Source: a bacterium (lineage in GTDB: Bacteria; Verrucomicrobiota; Kiritimatiellia; UBA8416). Taken from it: a stretch of 44,109 nt of DNA. The notes under the pieces were generated by a model. That model saw nothing but the letters and a program-made list of their open reading frames with translations, ran no database searches and was not told where the DNA came from. The stretch spans positions 1 to 44,109 of the forward strand of contig JAIFLS010000146.1 in NCBI GenBank assembly GCA_020048935.1. Reading direction: 5' to 3'. Shown one piece after another: positions 8,541-16,615 of the stretch; within the stretch, counting starts at the first letter, position 1; every line of letters starts with the position of its first letter. The translations under genes and the position numbers were made by a program.

Positions 8541-9336
8541 GCAAATCCATTCCTTCCCGTCGGCTGGATACCTGAATGACGCTTAAAAGCTGCGATCGCT
8601 CGGCATTACCTGTCAGGCGCTGACTTTGAATGCGTAGCGTGTCCGGGCTGTCGATAATATCGACAAATGTGCCTGCGCCTGCTTCGAAATGTCTCCTGAT
8701 CGCCGGCGTCTGCGCCAGGATGCATAGTCGGCCGCCTTGCGCCGAGAGCCATCCTGCCCATGCGCACAGGCTGCGCATGGCGGTCATGTCGGCCTGCGTT
8801 GCGGGGGTCGTTTCAAGCGCAATCCATTTCTCATCGCGGGCGGCACGCAGCAAGCGGGCGGCGTTGCGGGCCGTCAGCGTCCCGCGAAGACGGACGCGAC
8901 GGAAGCGGCCGATTCGCCGCGCGTTGCCGCTGCCAGTTGCCGGCGTATGGGCGGCTGCCTTGAAAAGCATCTTCAGGGTACTTTGCAATTGCTCGGCCTG
9001 TACCGGTTTCTGAATAACGCTGCTGATTGCCAGCGCTTGCCGACATTCCTCGGAGACGCATTCGGTCTCTGCCGTCATACATACGACAGGGGTTTGATAG
9101 CCATTGCTGCGCATCTTCGCGATTACGTCGGTACCATAGCCATCGGGAAGACGATAATCCATCAGTACCATTTGCGGCCCGAGACGTTCCCAGCTCGCTT
9201 CGGCCTCGCTGGCGCTTTCTGCAACATTAATGCTGCATGCCCCAGGAAGCCGTTCCAGGGTTCTGCGCAAGGTGGCGGCCAGCAGCGGGTCGTCCTCCAC
9301 CAGCAGGATGACGATACCGAACGCATCAGAAGTCAT
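8524..9336 (-). CDS. Response regulator receiver domain fused to STAS-like domain
   Basis: 270 aa. Residues 8-125 form a receiver domain: acidic pocket LLVEDD, phospho-acceptor Asp in VLMDYRLPDGYG, Thr in CMTAETE, Lys in IQKPVQ. The C-terminal half (about 145-240) has the beta/alpha pattern of a STAS (anti-sigma-factor antagonist) domain, including WLSAQGGRLCILAQTPAIRR followed by a glycine turn. STAS is my reading of the fold, not a certain match. There is no DNA-binding domain, so output is likely by protein-protein binding. AAGGAG ribosome site before the ATG. It overlaps the LysM gene by 11 nt and the helical-repeat gene by 17 nt. Confidence 0.72.
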   Translation of the reverse strand: MTSDAFGIVILLVEDDPLLAATLRRTLERLPGACSINVAESASEAEASWERLGPQMVLMDYRLPDGYGTDVIAKMRSNGYQTPVVCMTAETECVSEECRQALAISSVIQKPVQAEQLQSTLKMLFKAAAHTPATGSGNARRIGRFRRVRLRGTLTARNAARLLRAARDEKWIALETTPATQADMTAMRSLCAWAGWLSAQGGRLCILAQTPAIRRHFEAGAGTFVDIIDSPDTLRIQSQRLTGNAERSQLLSVIQVSSRREGMDLHDRTQ

Positions 9337-9865
9337 AACTGGCTCCTTCTGTGTAGCGTGGTATGATCAGCACGGTTCCGGCGGCCAGTACGGCAGAGGG
9401 GCTTATGCCGTTGACTTGCTGTATCCATTTGGCCAGGTCCTTGTTGCCGTAGACCATCGGGTTGGCGGCAATGCTCTCGAGGGTGTCGCCAGTCTGGACC
9501 TCGTAATATTCGAATGCTCCACTGCGCAAAAGACTCAATAAATGGTCTTTTTTGTTGATTTCCCTCCGACTTTCCTCCAGTTGCTTGCCGAGGCTCTCGA
9601 TCTGCGCATTCTGTTCATCAAGTCGGGTGTTCAAGAGAGTAACTTCATCCTGGGTTTGGCTTAACTGTGCGGTTGTGGCCTGTAGCTGCACGTTCAGGTG
9701 CGTGACCTCGTCAAGCAGGGCTTGCGCTTGAAGGGCACGCCGCTCCAGTGCGTTAAGACTGCTGGTGTCTGACGCATTGGCCGAGGCCCAGAGTACGACG
9801 GCGAGACTCAGGATTGCAACGCTGGGTACGATCCATTGACGGCTACGTTTTCCGGTTCCATTCAT
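9326..9865 (-). CDS. Membrane-anchored coiled-coil LysM protein
   Basis: 179 aa from the ATG at 9865, which has an AAGGA site; the TTG at 9898 in the track has none. Layout: N-terminal membrane segment (WIVPSVAILSLAVVLWASA), long coiled coil (about 35-110), C-terminal LysM domain (YYEVQTGDTLESIAANP to GTVLIIPRY). LysM binds peptidoglycan, so the protein should span from inner membrane to cell wall. It sits between the NtrC-type regulator and the REC/STAS gene. A role in anchoring or sensing at the flagellar base or cell pole is possible (FimV-like logic), but there is no direct evidence. Confidence 0.82.
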   Translation of the reverse strand: MNGTGKRSRQWIVPSVAILSLAVVLWASANASDTSSLNALERRALQAQALLDEVTHLNVQLQATTAQLSQTQDEVTLLNTRLDEQNAQIESLGKQLEESRREINKKDHLLSLLRSGAFEYYEVQTGDTLESIAANPMVYGNKDLAKWIQQVNGISPSAVLAAGTVLIIPRYTEGASYDF

Positions 9866-9977
9866 ATCGATATTCCTTGCGATGTCGAGCGGAGTCAATC
9901 ATGGTCTCGATATGCTAGCAGGGGCTGTGCCGCAGATCGTGAGCGCTTGCGGTGTTTACACGGCAAAACTCGATCAA

Positions 9978-11354
9978 TCAGACGGTTATGCTGTGTTCCT
10001 TGATTTTTCTCAGCAAGGAACTGCGATGGATATTTAGAATTTCGGCCGCTTGGCCGCGATGTCCGTTCACGTCGTGCAGGACCCGCGTAATCAACAGCCG
10101 CTCGCATTCGGCAAGGCTCATGGACGGAATCACAGAGGTCTGTCCGGTGGGGGCCGGTGGATTGGACGGTATTGCTTGCTTGGTGTTTGGAATGGCAAGA
10201 TCCTTGACATCAATCTCGTTGCCTGTACATAGAATGACGCCGCGTTCGATCGAATGGCGCAGCTCGCGAACGTTCCCCGGCCAGTCATAAGCGCAAAGGG
10301 CATCCATGGCCGCCGCTGTAAATCCGCTAAGGTGGCCGCCGGTTGCTTTCTTGTGCTGATTGAGGCACTGGTTAGCAAGCATCGGAATGCTTTCCGGGTG
10401 CTCGCGAAGTGGTGGCAGAGTCAGGGGAAAAACCGACAAACGGTAATAGAGATCCTCACGGAACGTGCCATCCTTTACCATGTCCTGTAGATTGCGGCAG
10501 GTAGCAGCGACGATGCGCACATCCACCTGAATGACACGGCTCCCGCCTAAACGGCGGAATTGCTTGTCCTCGATCACTTTTAGCAGTTTCGCTTGCAGGG
10601 CGGGGGCCATGTCGCCGATCTCATCGAGGAATACCGTGCCGCCATCGGCGATCTCAAGTAAGCCGGGTTTGCTGGCTTTGGCATCGGTGAAGGCTCCTTT
10701 CTCATAACCGAAAACCTCGCTTTCCATCAATGGCCCCGGAATCGCCGAGCAATTGATGTCGACGAACGGCTTCTCGGCACGTGCGCTGAGACGGTGCACG
10801 GCGGATGCCATCATCCCTTTTCCCGTTCCGCTTTCCCCTAAGAGCAGCACCGTAGTGTCGGGGAAGGTGGCAATGCGCTGTACTTTTGTAAAGAGATTAC
10901 GCAGGGCGCCGCCGCCAATCATCTCGTCGAGCTGCCAGACGTCGCCACCGGAACCGGTCGATAGCCGCGCGAGTCCCTCTACGCGCTCTTCAAGGTTGAC
11001 CGCTTTTTCCACATTCCGGATGATTTTCTCGAGTTGCTCGTTTTCGTAAGGCTTCGGTAAGTAGTCGTAGGCCCCGTTGCGAATGGCTTGAATGGCTGAT
11101 CTGACATCGCTGTGGCCGGTTACAAAAACAACGTAAGCTCGTTTTGATAAGCCGTTGATCTCTTCAAGGAAATGGAAACTGTCGCCGTCGGGTAGTCGCC
11201 GGTCAAGAAAGATCAGCTTGAATTGATTCTCCTTCAGCCGACTGCGCGCGTCGCTTAACGAATCGCAGGCTTTGACGTCGTGGCCTTTGCGCTTTAAAAG
11301 GTCAAACATGACCTTGCGCTGGATTTCGTCATCTTCAACTATTAGAATATCCAT
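9978..11354 (-). CDS. NtrC-family sigma-54 response regulator with GAFTDA loop
   Basis: 458 aa from the ATG at 11354 (MDILIVEDDEIQRKVMFDLL); the longer ORF in the track runs backward through the kinase gene. Domains: receiver (acceptor Asp in LIFLDRRLPDGDSF), AAA+ (Walker A GESGTGKG, LFLDEIGDM-type Walker B as VFLDEIGDM), C-terminal Fis-type helix-turn-helix (GQAAEILNIHRSSLLRKIK). The sigma-54 contact loop reads GAFTDA rather than GAFTGA, a variant found in a subset of these activators. TAATG overlap with the kinase stop couples the two. Together with the kinase it has a sigma-70-type promoter, so it may stand at the top of the flagellar hierarchy. Confidence 0.92.
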   Translation of the reverse strand: MDILIVEDDEIQRKVMFDLLKRKGHDVKACDSLSDARSRLKENQFKLIFLDRRLPDGDSFHFLEEINGLSKRAYVVFVTGHSDVRSAIQAIRNGAYDYLPKPYENEQLEKIIRNVEKAVNLEERVEGLARLSTGSGGDVWQLDEMIGGGALRNLFTKVQRIATFPDTTVLLLGESGTGKGMMASAVHRLSARAEKPFVDINCSAIPGPLMESEVFGYEKGAFTDAKASKPGLLEIADGGTVFLDEIGDMAPALQAKLLKVIEDKQFRRLGGSRVIQVDVRIVAATCRNLQDMVKDGTFREDLYYRLSVFPLTLPPLREHPESIPMLANQCLNQHKKATGGHLSGFTAAAMDALCAYDWPGNVRELRHSIERGVILCTGNEIDVKDLAIPNTKQAIPSNPPAPTGQTSVIPSMSLAECERLLITRVLHDVNGHRGQAAEILNIHRSSLLRKIKEHSITV

Positions 11355-12061
11355 TATGGCGGTGCACTTTCTGCGGCATCGGACGGCGGCATGGGCATGG
11401 TCGGGCAAGATAACGTCACGGTCCATTCGTTCGTTCGGCATGGCGCTAGTTCCGCCGCGCAATCGCCGCCGGTGAGGCGGGCCAGCCGTTGCGCCAACGT
11501 AAGTCCCAAGCCGAGGTGGCGCGGTCGCGTTGTGTAAAACGGGAGGAACGCCTGCTCTCGCAGGGAGGCATCGATGCCAGGCCCAGAGTCGGACACGGTC
11601 CACGTTATGCAGCCCTCGTTCGCCTGCAGGAGCAGGCCGACAATACCTCGCGGAGCAGCCTCGCAGGCGTTGGTCAGGAGTTCTTGCAAGGCGATGCGCA
11701 TAATCGACGGCGCTGCTCCTGCCGCGTCCCCCTGTTGTCGGATCTCTGCATTCGGGAAACGGCGGGCTACGGCCGCCATGGCGTCAGCTGTTATGTCGGA
11801 TACGATCTCTGGCTGAATCGCGGGGGCGCGTTCCCAGAACAGGCTGAATCGATTAGCCATATCGCTTAGCGAATCACACTCCCGGAGCATTAAGGGAAAG
11901 TACTCGCGTAGATCTGGAGCAAGGGTACTTCCTGCATCGGATTCGATGAGGTTCACGGCTCCGCTGATGCCTGAGGCGATGTTCCGGAGACGGTGTCTCA
12001 GCACATGCGACATGCGCTCCAAGTCGTCGGTGCTTAAATGGGGTGGAGTAACTGAAATCAT
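11354..12061 (-). CDS. Small soluble histidine kinase
   Basis: 235 aa from the ATG at 12061. The TTG at 12097 used by the ORF track is the -35 box of the promoter, so it cannot be the start of a transcript from that promoter. The H-box is atypical, MSHVLRHRLRNIASGISG, with His23 the probable phosphorylated residue. The HATPase part has an N-box (LQELLTNACEA), DSGPGID and HLGLGLTLAQ. There is no membrane segment and no sensor domain. It partners the overlapping NtrC-type regulator (TAATG). What it senses is unknown; a partner protein is likely needed. Confidence 0.88.
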   Translation of the reverse strand: MISVTPPHLSTDDLERMSHVLRHRLRNIASGISGAVNLIESDAGSTLAPDLREYFPLMLRECDSLSDMANRFSLFWERAPAIQPEIVSDITADAMAAVARRFPNAEIRQQGDAAGAAPSIMRIALQELLTNACEAAPRGIVGLLLQANEGCITWTVSDSGPGIDASLREQAFLPFYTTRPRHLGLGLTLAQRLARLTGGDCAAELAPCRTNEWTVTLSCPTMPMPPSDAAESAPP

Positions 12062-12068
12062 TACTTTT

Positions 12069-12097
12069 CTTATACATCTCGCGTCGGTCGGTGTCAA
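12069..12097 (-). promoter_or_regulatory. Sigma-70-type promoter for kinase/regulator pair
   Basis: Minus strand TTGACA (12097-12092), 17-nt spacer, TATAAG (12074-12069): 11 of 12 consensus bases at ideal spacing. The ATG at 12061 begins eight bases after the -10 box, so the expected start point falls at or one base before the start codon, with no room for a ribosome site. Confidence 0.75.
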
Positions 12098-12128
12098 GAA
12101 GGTCGTTTCACGAAGTCGTTTGGCGTGA

Positions 12129-14042
12129 TCACAGTGTGGCGTGCCATAGACACAAGTTCACGATCGGCCATAGTTTCATAGGGTGGACCGGCATGCTGCC
12201 GTTCAGCCAGGCATCAATCGCGGTCGGATTGAATAGCGCGTGCCGCAGCGGCGATGTAGCAATTGCCTCCTTGATCATGGGCTTCATCCACGTGTCCATC
12301 CATTCAAAAACAGGCACCGGGAAGCTCATCTTCGGGCGCTGCAGGATCGACGTCGGGACCGAATCGGTATAGGCGCGGCGCAGCAGCCGTTTGGATTCGA
12401 TCAGATCCTGTTGTACAATCTCCATCACGTTCAGCCCCTGCGCGGCAAGCGCGCCAGCCGGTTGCCGCCAGTCCAGGCGGTAGGTGTCCGGCAGCGAGAA
12501 TGCAAAATCAACCAGCCGGTGATCGGTAAACGGGACGCGCACCTCGACGGATGCGGCCATGGAGCTGGAGTCCACCCGCAGGAGCAAGCCTTCGAGGTTG
12601 ACGCGCAGGTGGGCAAGCATGATGCGGTCCAGGGTGGATGCATTCGGGTGGCGGCTGTAGAGTTGCTGATAGAAGGCTCGGATGGCATGGTCGTTGTGCA
12701 GGTTGGCCGTGATATCCGGATGCATCCAGAGTTGCTTCTCCGGCGTGGACATCCAGGTGTTCAGCAGCAGGTGCTGGGTGGCCAGATCCGGCAGGTGCGC
12801 CTGTCCATAGCCGCGCAGTAGCGCCTGATCGGTCGCATTCATACCTGACTCAGGCTTTGTTGAGCGCGAAGCCCGGTCGAAGTCATGGGCCGCGAAATAG
12901 GCAATCGTGTAACCGCCGAAGATCTCGTCGGCACCTTCGCCGCTCAAGGCCACCGTGTATTCCTCGCGCAGTGCTTTGGAAAGCATGTAGATCGGCACTT
13001 CGTTAGGGGTGGTGAGAGGGAGACCGTTCTGGCGTATCAAGAAATCCCACAATGCGGGGTAATCGGCCGAGTCAAGCGTGATTTGGCGGCACTTCATGCG
13101 GTAGGCGTCAGCCGCCTCTTTCACAAACGGGAATTCGTTGAACCCGGGTTGCGCGTAACCCACGTTATAGGCGTGAAAGTGGTTGTCCGTGAGGGTGCTG
13201 GCCTGTTCTGCAATAATGGTTGAATCCAGGCCGCCGCTGAGAAAACCGCCCAGCGGAACGTCGCTGATCAGGCGCAGCCGTACCGCCTCCTTGATCAAGT
13301 CGCGCGTTTCCTCGGCCGCCGTTTCCAGTGAGAGCAGTGATTTGTCCTGCGGTGCAGGGCAGGATGGTGCCCAATAGCAGCCGCCATGCTGCCCGCCGCT
13401 CGCGTCGATGCGCATCCAGTGGCCGGGTTCCAGCAAGTGCACGCCGCTGAGCAGGGTATCCTGCCCGAGATTAACCCGTATGGTGGATAGGTAGTGGGAG
13501 GCGGCCGAAGCGTCAAGTGCGGGTTTGTCCGGCAGCAGGGCCAGCAAGGCGCGCATCGACGAGGCAAAACAGAGCGTCTTGCGTTGCTGTGCCCAGAATA
13601 GCGGCTTTACGCCCAGTCGGTCGCGGGCCAGGAAGAGCGTGCGTTGGCGGGGGTCGTAAATGGCGAAGGCAAACATGCCGAGCAGGCGATCCAGGCATGC
13701 CGTGTCCCATTCCAGAAAGGCGTGCAGCAGGACTTCTGTGTCGGAATGGGTTTGGAATGCGTGGCCCCTTGCTTGCAGTTCTTCCCGCAGTTCCGGGTAA
13801 TTGTAAATCTCGCCGTTAAAAACGATCACCGCGCCGGTTTGCGGATCCACCAGCGGTTGGTGGCCGCCGCCGATATCGATAATGGCCAGTCGTCGGTGCG
13901 CAAGCCCCATTCGGTCTGTGTGGAATCGCCCCTGATCGTCCGGGCCGCGCAAGGCCATGCAATCGGCCGCATCCCGCAGCCGCGGCAGCCACTGCTCGCA
14001 AGGGAGAGGGGTGGGGGAGGTGTAGCCGGCAATGCCGCACAT
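12129..14042 (-). CDS. asnB: Asparagine synthetase B-type glutamine amidotransferase
   Basis: 637 aa, close to the usual length. The N-terminal Ntn-type glutaminase starts MCGIAGY with catalytic Cys2 and has RGPDDQG and VFNGEIYNY motifs. The C-terminal synthetase domain has the PP-loop SGGLDST (about residue 270) and SGEGADEIFGGY. The family transfers ammonia from glutamine to an ATP-activated carboxylate; members in surface-sugar clusters amidate sugars rather than aspartate. AAGGGAG ribosome site; 15 nt after fliD, so it is in the same transcript. Location between fliD and the flagellar regulators hints at flagellin or sugar modification, but plain asparagine synthesis cannot be excluded. 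Confidence 0.9.
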   Translation of the reverse strand: MCGIAGYTSPTPLPCEQWLPRLRDAADCMALRGPDDQGRFHTDRMGLAHRRLAIIDIGGGHQPLVDPQTGAVIVFNGEIYNYPELREELQARGHAFQTHSDTEVLLHAFLEWDTACLDRLLGMFAFAIYDPRQRTLFLARDRLGVKPLFWAQQRKTLCFASSMRALLALLPDKPALDASAASHYLSTIRVNLGQDTLLSGVHLLEPGHWMRIDASGGQHGGCYWAPSCPAPQDKSLLSLETAAEETRDLIKEAVRLRLISDVPLGGFLSGGLDSTIIAEQASTLTDNHFHAYNVGYAQPGFNEFPFVKEAADAYRMKCRQITLDSADYPALWDFLIRQNGLPLTTPNEVPIYMLSKALREEYTVALSGEGADEIFGGYTIAYFAAHDFDRASRSTKPESGMNATDQALLRGYGQAHLPDLATQHLLLNTWMSTPEKQLWMHPDITANLHNDHAIRAFYQQLYSRHPNASTLDRIMLAHLRVNLEGLLLRVDSSSMAASVEVRVPFTDHRLVDFAFSLPDTYRLDWRQPAGALAAQGLNVMEIVQQDLIESKRLLRRAYTDSVPTSILQRPKMSFPVPVFEWMDTWMKPMIKEAIATSPLRHALFNPTAIDAWLNGSMPVHPMKLWPIVNLCLWHATL

Positions 14043-14057
14043 GGCAACGACTCCCTT

Positions 14058-15530
14058 CTAGTTGTTAGAACCGCCAATTTGCCCGATCAGGTAATCAAAC
14101 CCCGACTTCATTTTGCCGATGGCTTCATCCATGGCTCCGAACTGGCGCCAGAGCATAGTCTCTTTCATTTCCAATTCCCGTGTCAGACGTTCAATTTGAT
14201 CGTCCTGTCGCGAGATCTCATCATTGATATTCTCGATGCCGATGTCAATCCAGCCGTCGAGATCCGAACTGAAGCTACGGGTGGACTCATACATCGTGAG
14301 GGCGATGCCGCCTTCTCGTGTACCAACCGTGGTCTCGGAGGTGACGCCACGGAACAGGTTCTCAACCTCGTCCGGATACTGCTCAAGCATCGCGTCGAGG
14401 CGCTCCTCGTCGATAATTGCCAGCCTGTTCAATTCCCCCTCGGTCCAGATGCCGATGTGTTGAAGCGAATCCATGATTCCATCCGCCCCGTTGTATTGGT
14501 AGCTGGCGTTTTCAGCCGTATGCGTTGTGTTCATCATCTGACCTGCAAGCGAACGCAGCTTGTAGGTGATTTCACGCATCATGCTGTTGTCCTGTAGCAG
14601 GCCCGGAACGGGATTGGATGGATCACTGCGATCCCAGGTCCCGTAGAACTCATTGACCTCTGCCGCCGTGTTGTAAGCATCTATAAAGGTGTTGATCGCT
14701 TCCTTGATGGCAGCATTGTCACGGCCGACCGTGATTTCGCTGTATCCGGTACTGTACAAATTCAGTGTCACGCCTTCGACAACATCGGCCAGGCCGGTGT
14801 TGGATGAACGCGTGACGGCGGCACCATTGACCGTGAATTCCGCATCCTGAGCGGATAGGAGTTCGTTGGAGGGACTTCCAGAAGCATCCAGAATGCCGAG
14901 GCTCTCTAGCGGGGTGCCGGTCGTGTCGGAGAGGGAAATGGAGTCGGAGCCGGTGTTGACGCGCTGAAGCACGAGTCGATTGTCAAGGATGGTGGCGGTG
15001 ACCTGGTCGTTTCCCGGCATTGAACTGGTCGCGGCGTTGATCTTGTCGCGCAGTGAGGCTAGGGTCTCGGTGTTGCTGATGGAAAAGGTTTGCCCACCGA
15101 TGGCGAACTGGTCGCCGAGACTGATGCCGGCAATATTGGTCAACAGCGTTGAGGTCGTCACGGGTACACCCCCCGTATCGGTCATGCCGGTAGCGGATGC
15201 AATCGTTTGTGCACGAGCCAGATGCGTGACTTCTACTGTATAGGTGGCACTGGCGGTATTGGCGGCGGTGGTGGCGGTAGCCACGGAGGCATTGGTGCTG
15301 GTGGACGCCATTTTTCGCCAGGTATCCATCCAGCGCAGTGAATCAGAGGCCTCGGTCAGGCTTGCAAGGTTTTTCTTGACGTCGATCCAGGCCGTGATTT
15401 TGTCGTTCCGCAGGGTCTTGGCTTCCCGGACGGACTCCAGACGGCGCCCTTCGACTTCCATGATCTTGGCGATCGTGCCGCCTACATCAAAGCCGGACCC
15501 CAGTCCACTGATTCGGAATTCTGTGCTCAT
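14058..15530 (-). CDS. fliD: Flagellar filament cap protein FliD
   Basis: 490 aa. FliD caps the growing filament and folds flagellin subunits. The start, MSTEFRISGLGSGFDVGGTI, is the FliD N-terminal signature, and the helix after it (VREAKTLRNDKITAWIDVKK) fits. The C-terminal domain ends in a long coiled coil (DDQIERLTRELEMKETMLWR then GAMDEAIGKMKS), also characteristic. The middle is Ser/Thr rich and variable. No Shine-Dalgarno sequence is evident before the ATG and a sigma-54-like promoter ends about 14 nt upstream. It heads the long minus-strand transcript containing asnB and the regulators. Confidence 0.95.
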   Translation of the reverse strand: MSTEFRISGLGSGFDVGGTIAKIMEVEGRRLESVREAKTLRNDKITAWIDVKKNLASLTEASDSLRWMDTWRKMASTSTNASVATATTAANTASATYTVEVTHLARAQTIASATGMTDTGGVPVTTSTLLTNIAGISLGDQFAIGGQTFSISNTETLASLRDKINAATSSMPGNDQVTATILDNRLVLQRVNTGSDSISLSDTTGTPLESLGILDASGSPSNELLSAQDAEFTVNGAAVTRSSNTGLADVVEGVTLNLYSTGYSEITVGRDNAAIKEAINTFIDAYNTAAEVNEFYGTWDRSDPSNPVPGLLQDNSMMREITYKLRSLAGQMMNTTHTAENASYQYNGADGIMDSLQHIGIWTEGELNRLAIIDEERLDAMLEQYPDEVENLFRGVTSETTVGTREGGIALTMYESTRSFSSDLDGWIDIGIENINDEISRQDDQIERLTRELEMKETMLWRQFGAMDEAIGKMKSGFDYLIGQIGGSNN

Positions 15531-15544
15531 AGCGGGTCAAGGTT

Positions 15545-15560
15545 AGCAGGTTGAATGCCA
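15545..15560 (-). promoter_or_regulatory. Sigma-54-like promoter for fliD
   Basis: Minus strand TGGCATTCAACCTGCT. The GG and GC doublets are 10 nt apart and TGGCA and TGC are conserved; the remaining positions are weaker. Predicted start about 15534, four bases before the fliD ATG. Placed just after the flagellin terminator, as expected for a new transcription unit. Confidence 0.6.
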
Positions 15561-15572
15561 TGCGCATGTTGT

Positions 15573-15605
15573 AAAAAAAACAGGACGCCTTTAAAGAGCG
15601 TCCTG
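15573..15605 (-). terminator. Intrinsic terminator of flagellin A
   Basis: Reading the minus strand, an 8-bp perfect stem CAGGACGC/GCGTCCTG (15605-15598 with 15588-15581) with a 9-nt loop is followed by a run of eight T. It lies 75-107 nt after the flagellin A stop and before the fliD promoter. Confidence 0.88.
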
Positions 15606-15630
15606 CTTTCCGTATATTATATACCGCTCC

Positions 15631-15662
15631 GGATCCGCCACCACGCGAGCGGTGGCGGATCC
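15631..15662. repeat. 12-bp perfect hairpin in the flagellin A 3' region
   Basis: GGATCCGCCACC and GGTGGCGGATCC pair perfectly around an 8-nt loop. It is in the 3' untranslated part of flagellin A, upstream of the intrinsic terminator. There is no T-run next to it, so an mRNA-stabilising 3' structure is more likely than a terminator. Confidence 0.8.
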
Positions 15663-15679
15663 TTCACGAAATATAAACA

Positions 15680-16615
15680 CTACCCGATCAGTTGCATAAC
15701 GCTCTGCGGCAAGGCATTTGCCTGTGCCAGCATCGCCGTGCCGACCTGCGTCAGGATCTGATGCTTCATGAACTGAGTGGATTCCAGCGCCATATCCACG
15801 TCGCGGATCGCGCTTTCGGCACCCATCATGTTCTCCTGATACGTACGCACACCTTCCAGGGAGTGGCCCAGACGGCTGCCTTCGGCACCCATCACCGCGC
15901 GCTTGTTGCTGACATGGTCGATGGCCAACACCAGCACGGCGGTCGCCTTCATGGCTGCATCCTGCGTCTCGATGCTGATGCCGCCGGTGTTCAACCCTGT
16001 CGCATTGGTTCCCCCGTTGAGCACGGACCCCCAGGTGACATTAGCCGAGGGACCGATAGTGAACTGTCCGCACGAGAAAGCGATCGGTACTGTCCCGATC
16101 GGGTCTGTACTTCCACGGTGCAGGGAAATCGATGCCCCGCAGAATAACTGTCCCGGGTCGGCACCGACCTGGGTGATCAAACCGGAATTACCCTGGAACA
16201 GGTTAGTCGTGTTGAACTTGCCACGGGCCAGGCTGCCAGTTGTGATGCGAATGATCTCCGCCTGCATATTCTCAAATTCAACCTGCAGGTTGGCGCGGTC
16301 GACCGAGGTTTTCGTGCCGTCATTGGCCGCCACGGCCAATTCGTTCATCCGGTGCAGCATGTCGTGGATCTTCTGCATCCACGAATCGGCCGTGCGCATG
16401 AACGCAATGCTGTTCTGGATGTTCTGAGCCGCCATACCCGAATTACGAACCTGCGAACGCATACGCTCGCTCATGGCCAATCCGGCCGGATCATCGGCTG
16501 CTGTCTTGATGCGCAAGCCGCTGGAGAGCTTGCTCATCGAGTTTCGCATATTATTTACGCTGGATGAATAGTTGACCCACACGCCGAACGCTGGAACGTT
16601 ATTAAATACCTGCAT
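15680..16615 (-). CDS. fliC: Flagellin A
   Basis: 311 aa from the ATG at 16615, which has an excellent AAGGAGG ribosome site; the in-frame extension in the track is untranslated leader. Conserved flagellin ends are present: SKLSSGLRIKTAADDPAGLA at the start and IRDVDMALESTQFMKHQILT at the end. The central part is short (no large D2/D3 domains) and contains two cysteines (LFCGAS and FSCGQF), unusual for a filament protein. The same length and same cysteines occur in flagellin B. It faces away from fliW/csrA and has its own terminator. Confidence 0.96.
   Translation of the reverse strand: MQVFNNVPAFGVWVNYSSSVNNMRNSMSKLSSGLRIKTAADDPAGLAMSERMRSQVRNSGMAAQNIQNSIAFMRTADSWMQKIHDMLHRMNELAVAANDGTKTSVDRANLQVEFENMQAEIIRITTGSLARGKFNTTNLFQGNSGLITQVGADPGQLFCGASISLHRGSTDPIGTVPIAFSCGQFTIGPSANVTWGSVLNGGTNATGLNTGGISIETQDAAMKATAVLVLAIDHVSNKRAVMGAEGSRLGHSLEGVRTYQENMMGAESAIRDVDMALESTQFMKHQILTQVGTAMLAQANALPQSVMQLIG

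Noticed and set aside
13644-14597. 317-aa plus-strand ORF
   Set aside because: Antisense to asnB and fliD; no family resemblance and it crosses two real genes.
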